The position numbers and the translations under genes were made by a program. The notes beneath the pieces were generated by a model. It saw nothing but the letters and a program-made list of their open reading frames with translations, was not told the DNA's origin and searched no databases. A DNA stretch of 64,000 bases. Source: Candidatus Caenarcanales bacterium. Its GTDB lineage: Bacteria > Cyanobacteriota > Vampirovibrionia > LMEP-6097. The stretch lies in assembly GCA_013216135.1 (NCBI GenBank), contig JABSOS010000012.1, positions 1 through 64,000 on the forward strand, written 5' to 3'. Every line of letters starts with the position of its first letter. Position 1 is the stretch's first letter. Of the stretch, positions 28,191-36,857 are shown piece by piece.

Positions 28191-28904
28191 CTACAAAGCG
28201 ACAAAATTCTTCAATAGCTGCAAACCTGTCTCAGAACTCTTCTCCGGGTGAAATTGACAAGCAAAAAGATTTTCACCATTCCAAATATGACTTACGAAGT
28301 CTTCAATGTAATTCGTCTGAGCAACTTCTAGCTTAGGGAAACGCTTACGCATACTTTCACTAATATCAGCATCTTTACCGTGGGCTCTATAACTATGAAC
28401 AAAGTAAAAGTCACTACCATTAGGAATATCTTTAAATAGTGGGTTTACACTATTTTCATTTAAAGTTACCTGGTTCCAACCCATATGAGGGATTTTAACT
28501 TTTTCTGAAATCTCTGCCTGTTTGATTTTCAGGAAATCAAATTTACGAATCGGCATCTCAAAAACATTTAAACCATCGACGATATCTAAGTTATCTTCTT
28601 TAGAACTCTCTGAAGAAGAAGCGAATAGAACTTGCATGCCGACACAGATTCCTAGAAAAGGAATCCCTGACTGAGATTTTTGAGTGATAACATCAGCTAA
28701 ACCTAGCTTATGGATTTGGCGCATCGCATTAGCGAAGCTTCCTACTCCTGGGAAAATGATTTTATCTGCTTTCTCGATTTCTTCCGCGTGTGAACTTCTA
28801 AAGGTCTTTGCACCTAAATACTGAAAAGAATTCTCAAGGCTAAAAAGGTTACCGCCACCTTGATAATCAATTATGCAGATTTCTTTACTTGAAGTCATGA
28901 ACAA
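28191..28904 (-). CDS. hisH: Imidazole glycerol phosphate synthase glutaminase subunit HisH
   Basis: IIDYQGGGNLFSLENSF, FPGVGSFANAM, PFLGICVGMQVLF nucleophile Cys, HMGWNQV, FVHSYRA, ACQFHPEKS. Confidence 0.93.
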   Translation of the reverse strand: MFMTSSKEICIIDYQGGGNLFSLENSFQYLGAKTFRSSHAEEIEKADKIIFPGVGSFANAMRQIHKLGLADVITQKSQSGIPFLGICVGMQVLFASSSESSKEDNLDIVDGLNVFEMPIRKFDFLKIKQAEISEKVKIPHMGWNQVTLNENSVNPLFKDIPNGSDFYFVHSYRAHGKDADISESMRKRFPKLEVAQTNYIEDFVSHIWNGENLFACQFHPEKSSETGLQLLKNFVAL

Positions 28905-28917
28905 CTCAATGATATCA

Positions 28918-29556
28918 CTATGGCTTAACTAATTCATATTTTTCATTTTCTAGCCATGAAATTTGATTTTTGTATTTAATCTTAGACCAATCTTTCTCTT
29001 GCTCTATGATTTCAATGATTTGTCCGTCACTCAATTCAAATAATTCTGGGTAGCCAGAGTTGTTACCAGCGTGGGTGCTGGTAGAAGTGCAGCTAACAAA
29101 AGCGTAGTTTTTTAGGTGTTGATTATAGGCGACATAGGCTGTATTTAAGATACTTATTGCAAATAGTGCGATTACCGAGTATTTAATTAGCTGAATCTTT
29201 GAGTTTTTAAAGATTAGGAATAATACATTTAGGATTATTAGAAGAATTAAAGATTCACCTAAATTAAAGAACATGAAGTTGAAAATAGATTGAGAGTTAA
29301 AGTTCTGAAGGGTTTTAGTGGTGTGTTTAATATTATTGTTTAGTTCATGGTTACGAGGGATTACTAATTTCGCTCTATTATAGTAGGCTAAAGCCTTTCC
29401 AAAATTCTTCTGTTTAACTTGAGTATTAGCGTAGTTAATCATTAAATATGGATTATCTGGATGCAATTCGAGCATCTCAGTGTAGATATCAGCAGCTAAA
29501 TCATATTCATTTTTTATATAGAATTGCTCTGCTTGATTTAGTTTCTGCTTATCCAT
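28918..29556 (-). CDS. TPR membrane protein (BatE-like) with C-terminal SH3-like segment
   Basis: TPR-like N-terminus, TM segments, C-terminal DGQIIEIIEQEKDWSKIKYKNQISWLENE. Confidence 0.6.
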   Translation of the reverse strand: MDKQKLNQAEQFYIKNEYDLAADIYTEMLELHPDNPYLMINYANTQVKQKNFGKALAYYNRAKLVIPRNHELNNNIKHTTKTLQNFNSQSIFNFMFFNLGESLILLIILNVLFLIFKNSKIQLIKYSVIALFAISILNTAYVAYNQHLKNYAFVSCTSTSTHAGNNSGYPELFELSDGQIIEIIEQEKDWSKIKYKNQISWLENEKYELVKP

Positions 29557-31312
29557 AAAATGCTTTTAGCTCCTTTACTATATTTAAGGCTTTATTTTTC
29601 AAATCATCACTCGCGAGAGTTTCTGAGTTGAATTTCACTCCATAATTCATTCTATCGGTATTTTCGATAAAGAGTTCAATTCTGTCTCGAAGTTCAGGGT
29701 TTGAGTTTTCAAGTTTCTCCTTATCTTCAGGCTTTTCGTATATTTTTCTCTTTAATTCTTTAATTTCTTTTGAGATTAAAGTAAGGTCGAGATTATTTTT
29801 AATCTTAGTCTCAGCTTCATTGAAGTGGTTAACATCCTTTAGACCTTTAAAATTGATTTTATAGAAGTTATAGAGATGCTTTAATATGCTGAATAAATTA
29901 ATTAGTAAGAAAGCTAGTAGTAGATAAAGGTTCTGGAATTTTATACTTTTGAAGTTTTCGATTTTACTTTGATTAATGCTCACTAACTCATTTAGATCAA
30001 CTTTTTTAATTTTGCGTTTGATGCTCTTTATCGGTGTTTCATTCGGATCAGGTTCTGATGGATTAGTTGAGCTGAGGCTATGCTTTATATCTATATTGAA
30101 TTCTTTAGCTTCATGAACTTCATAGGACTTAGTATTAGGGTTGAAGTTTACCAATTTTTTAGTCTTAATCTTGAATTTCTGAAGAGTGTTTTCTGGAATT
30201 ATTGCAGTTGAGGATTCTAGGTTAAAGTATTCTATACCTTTATTCACTTCAAGGCTTTTTGATTCTCTATCTTTATATAAGTGGAAGTTATTGGATTCTT
30301 CGATAAGGTTACTTGGAATATTGTTTGGGTTACCGTTACCGTAGATAGAAGTGCTCAATACAGCTAAGTCATTTTTATTTATAGAAGAGCTTTTAATAGA
30401 GTGATTTACGCTAAGCTCACCTACATAACCGGTGAAATTTGCTGGGCTTGGTTTAGGCAAGCCTAAAGTTTCAACTTTAAGAGCATTCGTGCGGATTTTT
30501 ACTATATTTTCTTGACTAAAAGCACGTGAGAAACTTGTAAATGGATCGAATGGATCTATTTGAGCGGCTTTGCCGACAGTAATTAAATCTATTTCCGTAC
30601 TCGGAATATTATTGATGCCAGCTTTGATCGGGAAAATAAGATAAGGGATTTCGTAGACCATATATCTTCTTCCCTCTACTACTTCTTGATACTCTTTACT
30701 ATCATTTTCTAAGCGTTTATGAATAAAATCTCCTAAATCCAGTTCAGGGAGACTGATATTCTTTAAATTACCACGGTGATAGATTTTTAGTTTTAATAGA
30801 ATTTGTTCATTTATATAAGGTTTATTGTTACTTAGTTCTAAGCGAGCAAACAGATTGCTTAGTTGTTTGCGTGGTTTTTGGTAATTATTAGTAGTAGGTC
30901 TAGGGTTTACTGTTGTGCTACTTGGAGTACTTGCTCCTGTTTTAGGGGTAACTCGGATTTGATAATTTGGGTTTGCTTGAATTTGATTATCAGATTTAAG
31001 CTCGGTGATTGGTAAATTAATAATTCCTGTTTTTTTAAAGAGTAGAGTGTAAACTTGTCTTTTTGTTTGAGTGACTTTACCGTTTATGACATTTACCGAT
31101 GAACTACTAGCATCGCCGATGACATCATAGGCGTCAGTGTGTAGCGGGAATTTTAGGTTATCTTTATTAGGGTCGTTGTAGTCAATGATTAAATCTAAGG
31201 TTTCACCGACTGTTACTTCTTTTTTACTGAGACTAATAAAAAGTTCTGCCTGAGCTGCACTCATAAGTGAAGACAGGGATAATATTAAAATTAATCGAGA
31301 GCTTATCTTCAT
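29549..31312 (-). CDS. BatD-family protein
   Basis: Signal peptide after ATG 31312; LFISLSKKEVTVGETLDLIIDYND, YVGELSVNHSI, TM near the C-terminus; the track start at 31420 falls inside the upstream gene. Confidence 0.7.
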   Translation of the reverse strand: MKISSRLILILSLSSLMSAAQAELFISLSKKEVTVGETLDLIIDYNDPNKDNLKFPLHTDAYDVIGDASSSSVNVINGKVTQTKRQVYTLLFKKTGIINLPITELKSDNQIQANPNYQIRVTPKTGASTPSSTTVNPRPTTNNYQKPRKQLSNLFARLELSNNKPYINEQILLKLKIYHRGNLKNISLPELDLGDFIHKRLENDSKEYQEVVEGRRYMVYEIPYLIFPIKAGINNIPSTEIDLITVGKAAQIDPFDPFTSFSRAFSQENIVKIRTNALKVETLGLPKPSPANFTGYVGELSVNHSIKSSSINKNDLAVLSTSIYGNGNPNNIPSNLIEESNNFHLYKDRESKSLEVNKGIEYFNLESSTAIIPENTLQKFKIKTKKLVNFNPNTKSYEVHEAKEFNIDIKHSLSSTNPSEPDPNETPIKSIKRKIKKVDLNELVSINQSKIENFKSIKFQNLYLLLAFLLINLFSILKHLYNFYKINFKGLKDVNHFNEAETKIKNNLDLTLISKEIKELKRKIYEKPEDKEKLENSNPELRDRIELFIENTDRMNYGVKFNSETLASDDLKNKALNIVKELKAFYG

Positions 31313-31364
31313 TAAACTTAGGTGCAAAAGAGATTGCTGTAATAAAAATTTAGCATTAATAGGG

Positions 31365-31841
31365 CTATTGCGAAAGTTCCATTTCTGAGATGCTTTTCGT
31401 GCTAGAGTAACCCTCTTCAAAATTTATTAATTTAACTTCACAAGAAATTTCTGAAGCTACTTTAAACTCTGGGCATTTGTTAAAGTCGTTTAAATCGTAG
31501 TCGCCACCTTTGGTGTAGTAATCAGCGTTTATTTCTCTTAGAAGTCTTTCAGCAGTGCTTTCAGAGAAAATAACTACATGGTCTACAGGTTTTAATGCGT
31601 TTAGCAGTTCTGCACGATTTTGCTCGTTATTAATAGGGCGGCTAGGTCCTTTTAGGGCTTTAACGCTGCTATCTGAATTTAGTCCTACTATTAATAGTGC
31701 TTCAGGGGCTATGGCTTTAGATGCTTCTAGATAGCGTAGGTGCCCGACGTGAAGTATATCAAAGCAGCCATTTGTGAAAATGATTTTTTTCGGGTTGGTT
31801 TTTAGGAATTCTTGGAGGGATTTACCGTTTAAGACTGACAC
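31365..31841 (-). CDS. RfaE2/HldE C-terminal-type cytidylyltransferase
   Basis: FTNGCFDILHVGHLRYLEASKA, VGLNSDSSVKALKGPSRPINNEQNRAELL, KGGDYDL. Confidence 0.88.
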   Translation of the reverse strand: MSVLNGKSLQEFLKTNPKKIIFTNGCFDILHVGHLRYLEASKAIAPEALLIVGLNSDSSVKALKGPSRPINNEQNRAELLNALKPVDHVVIFSESTAERLLREINADYYTKGGDYDLNDFNKCPEFKVASEISCEVKLINFEEGYSSTKSISEMELSQ

Positions 31842-31856
31842 ATATATTATTTTACA

Positions 31857-34097
31857 TTAACTATAGGCTTTAGCTTCTTCTAGTAAAGAATTGGTGATGT
31901 CTCGAAGTCCCGAGTTCTCCATTAGAGTTTCGAAATTCATTGCTCTGAAAGGCTTTATAATTGAGTTACTTGCCATTATAGGAGTTGAATTTTTTTCAGC
32001 AAATGTAATTTGTTTAAATGTTACCTCATCTGTATTTCCACTACTTTCACTAAGTTCATTAAGATTTGGCAAAACCGGTATTTCAGAGTTAAGACCAAAT
32101 AATAATCTAGCGTATACATCTAGCGCATAGGGTTTTCCACTATCTTTAAATTTTCCTGAGTAAATCTCTTGGATGTTTTTGTTATCACCTATGATCTCAT
32201 TTAATCTATCATTATGAGTAACTCCAGAATAACTTTCTAGATTTGTAGGGTGGGATAAACCTTCATTATTTTTGCTGCCTTCTAATTTTTTAGTTCCTTG
32301 GCTAATATGATGGAGGTAGTGATTTGTGATTTCTTCTTTAGGATTTACTAAGCATGCTTCACCGCCGATAATACTATCTCCATTACTTATATTTTCAAGT
32401 AATTTATTTTGAGCAGCTAATATAAGGTCCCCTTCAATTGGGTCTTGGTCGTTAGGTTTTTTAATTTCTACAACTGTAGCTTTTTGCTTAACGACTTGGC
32501 TGTTTGTGTAATCCTTATCACTTGCTATAAGTCTTGAGCTTACATGCTCATTTTCATTGTTATTTTCAATATCTTCAAATTTTAGGGTTATTGTTCCGAT
32601 GAAATTATCACCTTCTGATAGTTTCAAATATATAAACTCACCACTTTCTGCTCGGTCATTGTGTTTTTTAGAGGAAATAAAACATGTACCATCTTCAATA
32701 CCTAGTTGTACTAAGTCCTTTGTTGATGTAATTTGTTTAATCGTAACAATTTTATTAGTTCCATTATGATTTACTCCCATAGAGAAGCCATCCATTGGAA
32801 TTTTTTCAGACCAAGCTTTATTTGGTATCAAGGCTCTAGTATGAGTAGTAGGATCTTGTTCTGAGTTGTAATTTTTCCATTCTTTCATACCATCAGGGAT
32901 TTCATCTAACCTTAAACCATTTTCTATAGCGTGTAATAGTACATTTGGTGCATTCTTTAAAGCTGCTTCTTCTATTACATTTGGATAACCTTCTTCGTCA
33001 CATAGACGGTCATGTTCAGCTGTTGGAATATGAAGAGCCGCGTCCATGCTTAGAAGTTGCATTGTTATTGCCCCATAAGTTTCTTTTAGTTTATTGCTAA
33101 GACCTTCTATATTGCCATTAGTATCAGTCTTAAATAAATCATTGACTATTGACTGAGTCTTCTCTGGGGTTGAAAAGGAGAGTGCAGCAAATTTTAAATG
33201 CTTTGCTTGTAGTTTTGATAATCCCGTTAAAACTGAATCCATCCCAGTTTCATAACCAATATTAGTTTCTTGAGATAGTTGAGATGCAAATTGGTCACTA
33301 AGGTAGATCAAGGCTGCAGCTGCTTTTACCTCATTCTGAGCTTGTGAAGGATCAGTTTTCGCTCTATTTAAAAGATTGACTACTGGACTTTTTTTAGCTT
33401 TTGATTTGATCTTAGCTAAAATATTATTGAGTTTTTCTGCTCCTATTTGCTTCTCTAATAGGAAATATATGTCTTTTGAACCAATGCCGTTATTTATTGC
33501 TTGATTGATTTTTTTACCTTTAATTTGCCCTATTGGTTCTAAAATTTCTGATTTTGGAATTTTGCCTGAAGCGATATTTACTCTTAAATTTGATTCTTGA
33601 TTTGCTGGTAGCTTAGAGTCTAATTCTACTTCTATTCTTTGAGTAATTAATGCTTCATCGGGCTTTTCAAGATGTAAAATTCTCTGCATATATTCATTAG
33701 AACTGAATGGCTTTATTGAATTAGCTTCAAGCGGCTTTAAAGGCTTATCCATCTCATAAAAACCTTTAATCTCAGTTTCTATATTTTCTGCTATCTTTAG
33801 TAGATCTGGAAAAGCACCTCCTTGACCAAGAACTTCTTTCATTTGATTTAAGGTGCTCATCGTTTCTTGATGTTTAGTTTCATTTATCAAGCCGTCTGTT
33901 TTAGCTTGATCAACATTGTCACTAAAAGCTACAATCATGTCACATAAGTGCTTTGAAAGTTTCTCTAGACTCGCTGCTTCTGACTCTACCTCTTCACTTG
34001 TTCTATCAACAGTAGCTTCTTTTTTAATCTTTTCCTGTTGATATTTTGCATCATTCACTAACCTCACACCAGCTATATTATTTATAATGCCATCCAT
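31857..34097 (-). CDS. Large hypothetical protein
   Basis: 746-aa ORF without recognised domain. Confidence 0.55.
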   Translation of the reverse strand: MDGIINNIAGVRLVNDAKYQQEKIKKEATVDRTSEEVESEAASLEKLSKHLCDMIVAFSDNVDQAKTDGLINETKHQETMSTLNQMKEVLGQGGAFPDLLKIAENIETEIKGFYEMDKPLKPLEANSIKPFSSNEYMQRILHLEKPDEALITQRIEVELDSKLPANQESNLRVNIASGKIPKSEILEPIGQIKGKKINQAINNGIGSKDIYFLLEKQIGAEKLNNILAKIKSKAKKSPVVNLLNRAKTDPSQAQNEVKAAAALIYLSDQFASQLSQETNIGYETGMDSVLTGLSKLQAKHLKFAALSFSTPEKTQSIVNDLFKTDTNGNIEGLSNKLKETYGAITMQLLSMDAALHIPTAEHDRLCDEEGYPNVIEEAALKNAPNVLLHAIENGLRLDEIPDGMKEWKNYNSEQDPTTHTRALIPNKAWSEKIPMDGFSMGVNHNGTNKIVTIKQITSTKDLVQLGIEDGTCFISSKKHNDRAESGEFIYLKLSEGDNFIGTITLKFEDIENNNENEHVSSRLIASDKDYTNSQVVKQKATVVEIKKPNDQDPIEGDLILAAQNKLLENISNGDSIIGGEACLVNPKEEITNHYLHHISQGTKKLEGSKNNEGLSHPTNLESYSGVTHNDRLNEIIGDNKNIQEIYSGKFKDSGKPYALDVYARLLFGLNSEIPVLPNLNELSESSGNTDEVTFKQITFAEKNSTPIMASNSIIKPFRAMNFETLMENSGLRDITNSLLEEAKAYS

Positions 34098-34271
34098 GAT
34101 CTTATCTTAACCACTCCTTTGTGTATATACAATGACATAACCTGCTCTTAACTTGATAAGATTTTCTACAAATTTAATATTTAAATATTATTTAATATTT
34201 CACCTCCGTCGTATTATTTATATTTTGTACAATGTCTCGATTTGATAATTAGAATGTGAAGAAGGTGAAGC

Positions 34272-36215
34272 TTGCGATTTTTTGATGGATTTGAAAAAAT
34301 ATTATTTCCTAATCAAAATAAAGATCTTATTAAAAACATTGCACTGGACTTAAATTCAGAAAAAAAAATATTTTTAACTGATGGTAGTTACTTTGAAGTA
34401 GATAAACCTTTAATTATTGAGGCTAAAGCTAATCCAAAGCCAGAAGACCTTCTCAATGAAAAATTATATAACCGAGATCAAGGTCGTGAAGTTTATATAG
34501 ATGCTTTGCGCCGAAAATTAGGTGATTTCATTAATAAGTTAGAGATTAATAAGCCTGATATTGAGAAGCTTATTAAGATTTTTGATAATATTCTGTCTAG
34601 AAATTCATACCATTATCTTTCTAGTGATGAGAAGCTTGATAATGATAGAAATGAAAAATATTTTGTGTTTTCTGAATATAAGAGTTTACCTGAAATTAAA
34701 CTCGGGGAAAATTATAATCAATTAGAGAGTTTTTCATTAGATGCCTTTACTAAATTCAGTACCCCATCTAATATGCGCTTAACTGCGAAGAGTTTATTCT
34801 ACTTAAATACTTTATCTAATGGATTTCATGATGTAGACACAGCAAAACTTCTTCAAGCTTATAAAAAAAGTAGTGATCATTTAAGTAATCTTTTATTATC
34901 AGAATTTATTCTCAATAAAATTAATAAATTTGCAGATGATGACATTGAGCAACTGTTAAATATTATGATGCAGAAAAATCAATTAAGTTCAAATTTAGGT
35001 AAAGCGATTAGATTTTATAAACCACAGTTAGCAACTAAGTTTTTTGAAGAGCATATGAACGCTTATCCTTCATTAGGCGATATAAGTTTGACTGAGCTTA
35101 CCACTAATAAAGAACATTACCGTAAATTAGCTAAGAATGATTTATTAGATGAAAATTTTTACTTTGGGGCTGATGAAATTCCTCTTCTAGAGCGAGGTAG
35201 TGTCGGGATAGAGGCTGAAATGCTTTTGAATAAAGAAGAATATGATGTTGTTAATAATCAAGCAATCACTTTAGGTCGAGATATTAAAGGTATTCCAGAA
35301 TACAGAACTAATCTTGGTGGGTTACCAATAAATGAACAAAGTCTTGAAAATTTATTTAATATATTCTCCTCTTTGAATAGAAGTTCAAATTTCCTTTCAC
35401 TTGAAAGCAATCATATTACTCTTGATGGGCATCTTGAAGATACGAGTATCTTTGCTGTGAAGAAAACTGCAGATGCAGCAATTGATGAAAGTTTTGCTAA
35501 AGATGTAACTGAGTTTAATACGCCTACTATTTCTGCAAGAGTAAATGGAAAAGAAATATCATACATAGCTGATATTCAGACTTTATATGACCAAATCTAT
35601 TTACTAGATGAGCTGAAATATGTGATGGATTTTGACGAAAAGAACTTATCTCAAAAAGAAAAAAATGCTCTGGTTGAAAGTATTCGTTCATATTTTAAAG
35701 CTGAGGATTTTAATGATCAGAAAGCTGCTGGTGAAGATCTATTACTTCAACTTGCAAATATCGAAGGAAAGCAGAAATTATTTTTCCCAATACTTAGATT
35801 AGCTTCAAATGGAACTACCCCTCCTTTAAGTGACAAGCAGGTTTTAAGTCTATTATTGAAATTAGAGGATAATATTCAGGATCTAGATTTAAATAAAGAT
35901 TTTGATTTTTCAGATATTGTGATTGAAAATAAAAAATTGAAAAATGTTGATTTATCTGATGCTCTTTTAATTAATGCTAAGATTCTGAATTCTGAAATTG
36001 ACGAAGTTAACTTCGAAGATGCAAATCTTTCTTTTGTTGAAATTAAAGATTCTAAGGTTTCGAACTCTAGCTTCAAGGGAGCTTTTCTTGATAACGCTGA
36101 AATAAGTGACTCTGATTTTCTTGATACTAATTTTCAATTTGCAAGGTCTGTTGGAGCTAAGCTTAAGAATGTTGATTTAAGTAAATCATTAAACTCAGAG
36201 TATTTGGTGAGTTAA
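34272..36215 (+). CDS. Large hypothetical protein with C-terminal pentapeptide-repeat-like segment; possible amidoligase-like core
   Basis: C-terminal NVDLSDALLINAKI..VNFEDANLSFVEI..SSFKGAFLDNAEI; central GSVGIEAEML..PEYRT. TTG start. Confidence 0.5.
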   Translation: MRFFDGFEKILFPNQNKDLIKNIALDLNSEKKIFLTDGSYFEVDKPLIIEAKANPKPEDLLNEKLYNRDQGREVYIDALRRKLGDFINKLEINKPDIEKLIKIFDNILSRNSYHYLSSDEKLDNDRNEKYFVFSEYKSLPEIKLGENYNQLESFSLDAFTKFSTPSNMRLTAKSLFYLNTLSNGFHDVDTAKLLQAYKKSSDHLSNLLLSEFILNKINKFADDDIEQLLNIMMQKNQLSSNLGKAIRFYKPQLATKFFEEHMNAYPSLGDISLTELTTNKEHYRKLAKNDLLDENFYFGADEIPLLERGSVGIEAEMLLNKEEYDVVNNQAITLGRDIKGIPEYRTNLGGLPINEQSLENLFNIFSSLNRSSNFLSLESNHITLDGHLEDTSIFAVKKTADAAIDESFAKDVTEFNTPTISARVNGKEISYIADIQTLYDQIYLLDELKYVMDFDEKNLSQKEKNALVESIRSYFKAEDFNDQKAAGEDLLLQLANIEGKQKLFFPILRLASNGTTPPLSDKQVLSLLLKLEDNIQDLDLNKDFDFSDIVIENKKLKNVDLSDALLINAKILNSEIDEVNFEDANLSFVEIKDSKVSNSSFKGAFLDNAEISDSDFLDTNFQFARSVGAKLKNVDLSKSLNSEYLVS

Positions 36216-36505
36216 TGATCAAAGCACTTCTTAAAAGCACAATCATCTTTTAAAGGACATTCTCCTGGATCAGTCATCTTTGCCCACTCCTTACGAAAAC
36301 ACTCACGCGCTTCGACATAGTCGTATCCGAATTCAAACATTTCTTCCATTTCTTGCCCGTGCATCTCTGAAAGTGCCTTAAGTGAGTAGAATTCTTCAGC
36401 GTAGCCTAAAGCAAGATTAATATTGAACATACGTCTACATACAGGAAGACCTGTAACTGAACATGTTTCTATTTGTGAATGCTCACTTTTCATCTCAATA
36501 ATCAT
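36212..36505 (-). CDS. Small Cys-rich protein divergent from feoAB
   Basis: 97 aa with CSVTGLPVC ... C ... CPLKDDCAFKKCFDH. Confidence 0.55.
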   Translation of the reverse strand: MIIEMKSEHSQIETCSVTGLPVCRRMFNINLALGYAEEFYSLKALSEMHGQEMEEMFEFGYDYVEARECFRKEWAKMTDPGECPLKDDCAFKKCFDH

Positions 36506-36587
36506 AGCAATTAGTATTTAAAGCTAAAAAACTGCCTTTAAAACCCAAAAAAATCTATTACTTAACTTAATATAAATGACTTTTTGC

Positions 36588-36593
36588 TATAAT
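36588..36593 (+). promoter_or_regulatory. Putative extended -10 TGCTATAAT, 10 nt before the feoA ATG
   Basis: TTTTTGCTATAATCATTAAGTAAATG; overlaps an ATAATCATTA motif resembling a partial Fur site. Confidence 0.45.
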
Positions 36594-36603
36594 CATTAAG
36601 TAA

Positions 36604-36849
36604 ATGAGAACACTTCTCAAAACCGACATGAATTTAAATGAAGTTAGACCTGGTCAAAACTTCATTATTAAATTTATCCCTGAAGATATTGAGTTACGTT
36701 TATGTTCACTTGGTCTTAGGGTTGGGGATATCGTATCTTGTATATCAAGAAACTTTAGAGGTCCAGTTGTACTAAGAAAGAAAAATTCTTTTAGTCAGCT
36801 TGCAATTAATCATAATTTTGCTCAGTCTATCGCTGTGAATGTAAAGTAA
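36604..36849 (+). CDS. feoA: Ferrous iron transport protein A
   Basis: SH3-like LCSLGLRVGDIVSCISRNFRGPVVLRKKNSFSQLAINHNFAQSI; directly upstream of feoB. Confidence 0.85.
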   Translation: MRTLLKTDMNLNEVRPGQNFIIKFIPEDIELRLCSLGLRVGDIVSCISRNFRGPVVLRKKNSFSQLAINHNFAQSIAVNVK

Positions 36850-36857
36850 ATTAAGTA

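Noticed and set aside
31312-31420. Upstream start of the BatD-like ORF at 31420
   Set aside because: It overlaps the rfaE2-like coding end and places about 36 residues before a clear signal peptide; ATG 31312 is preferred.
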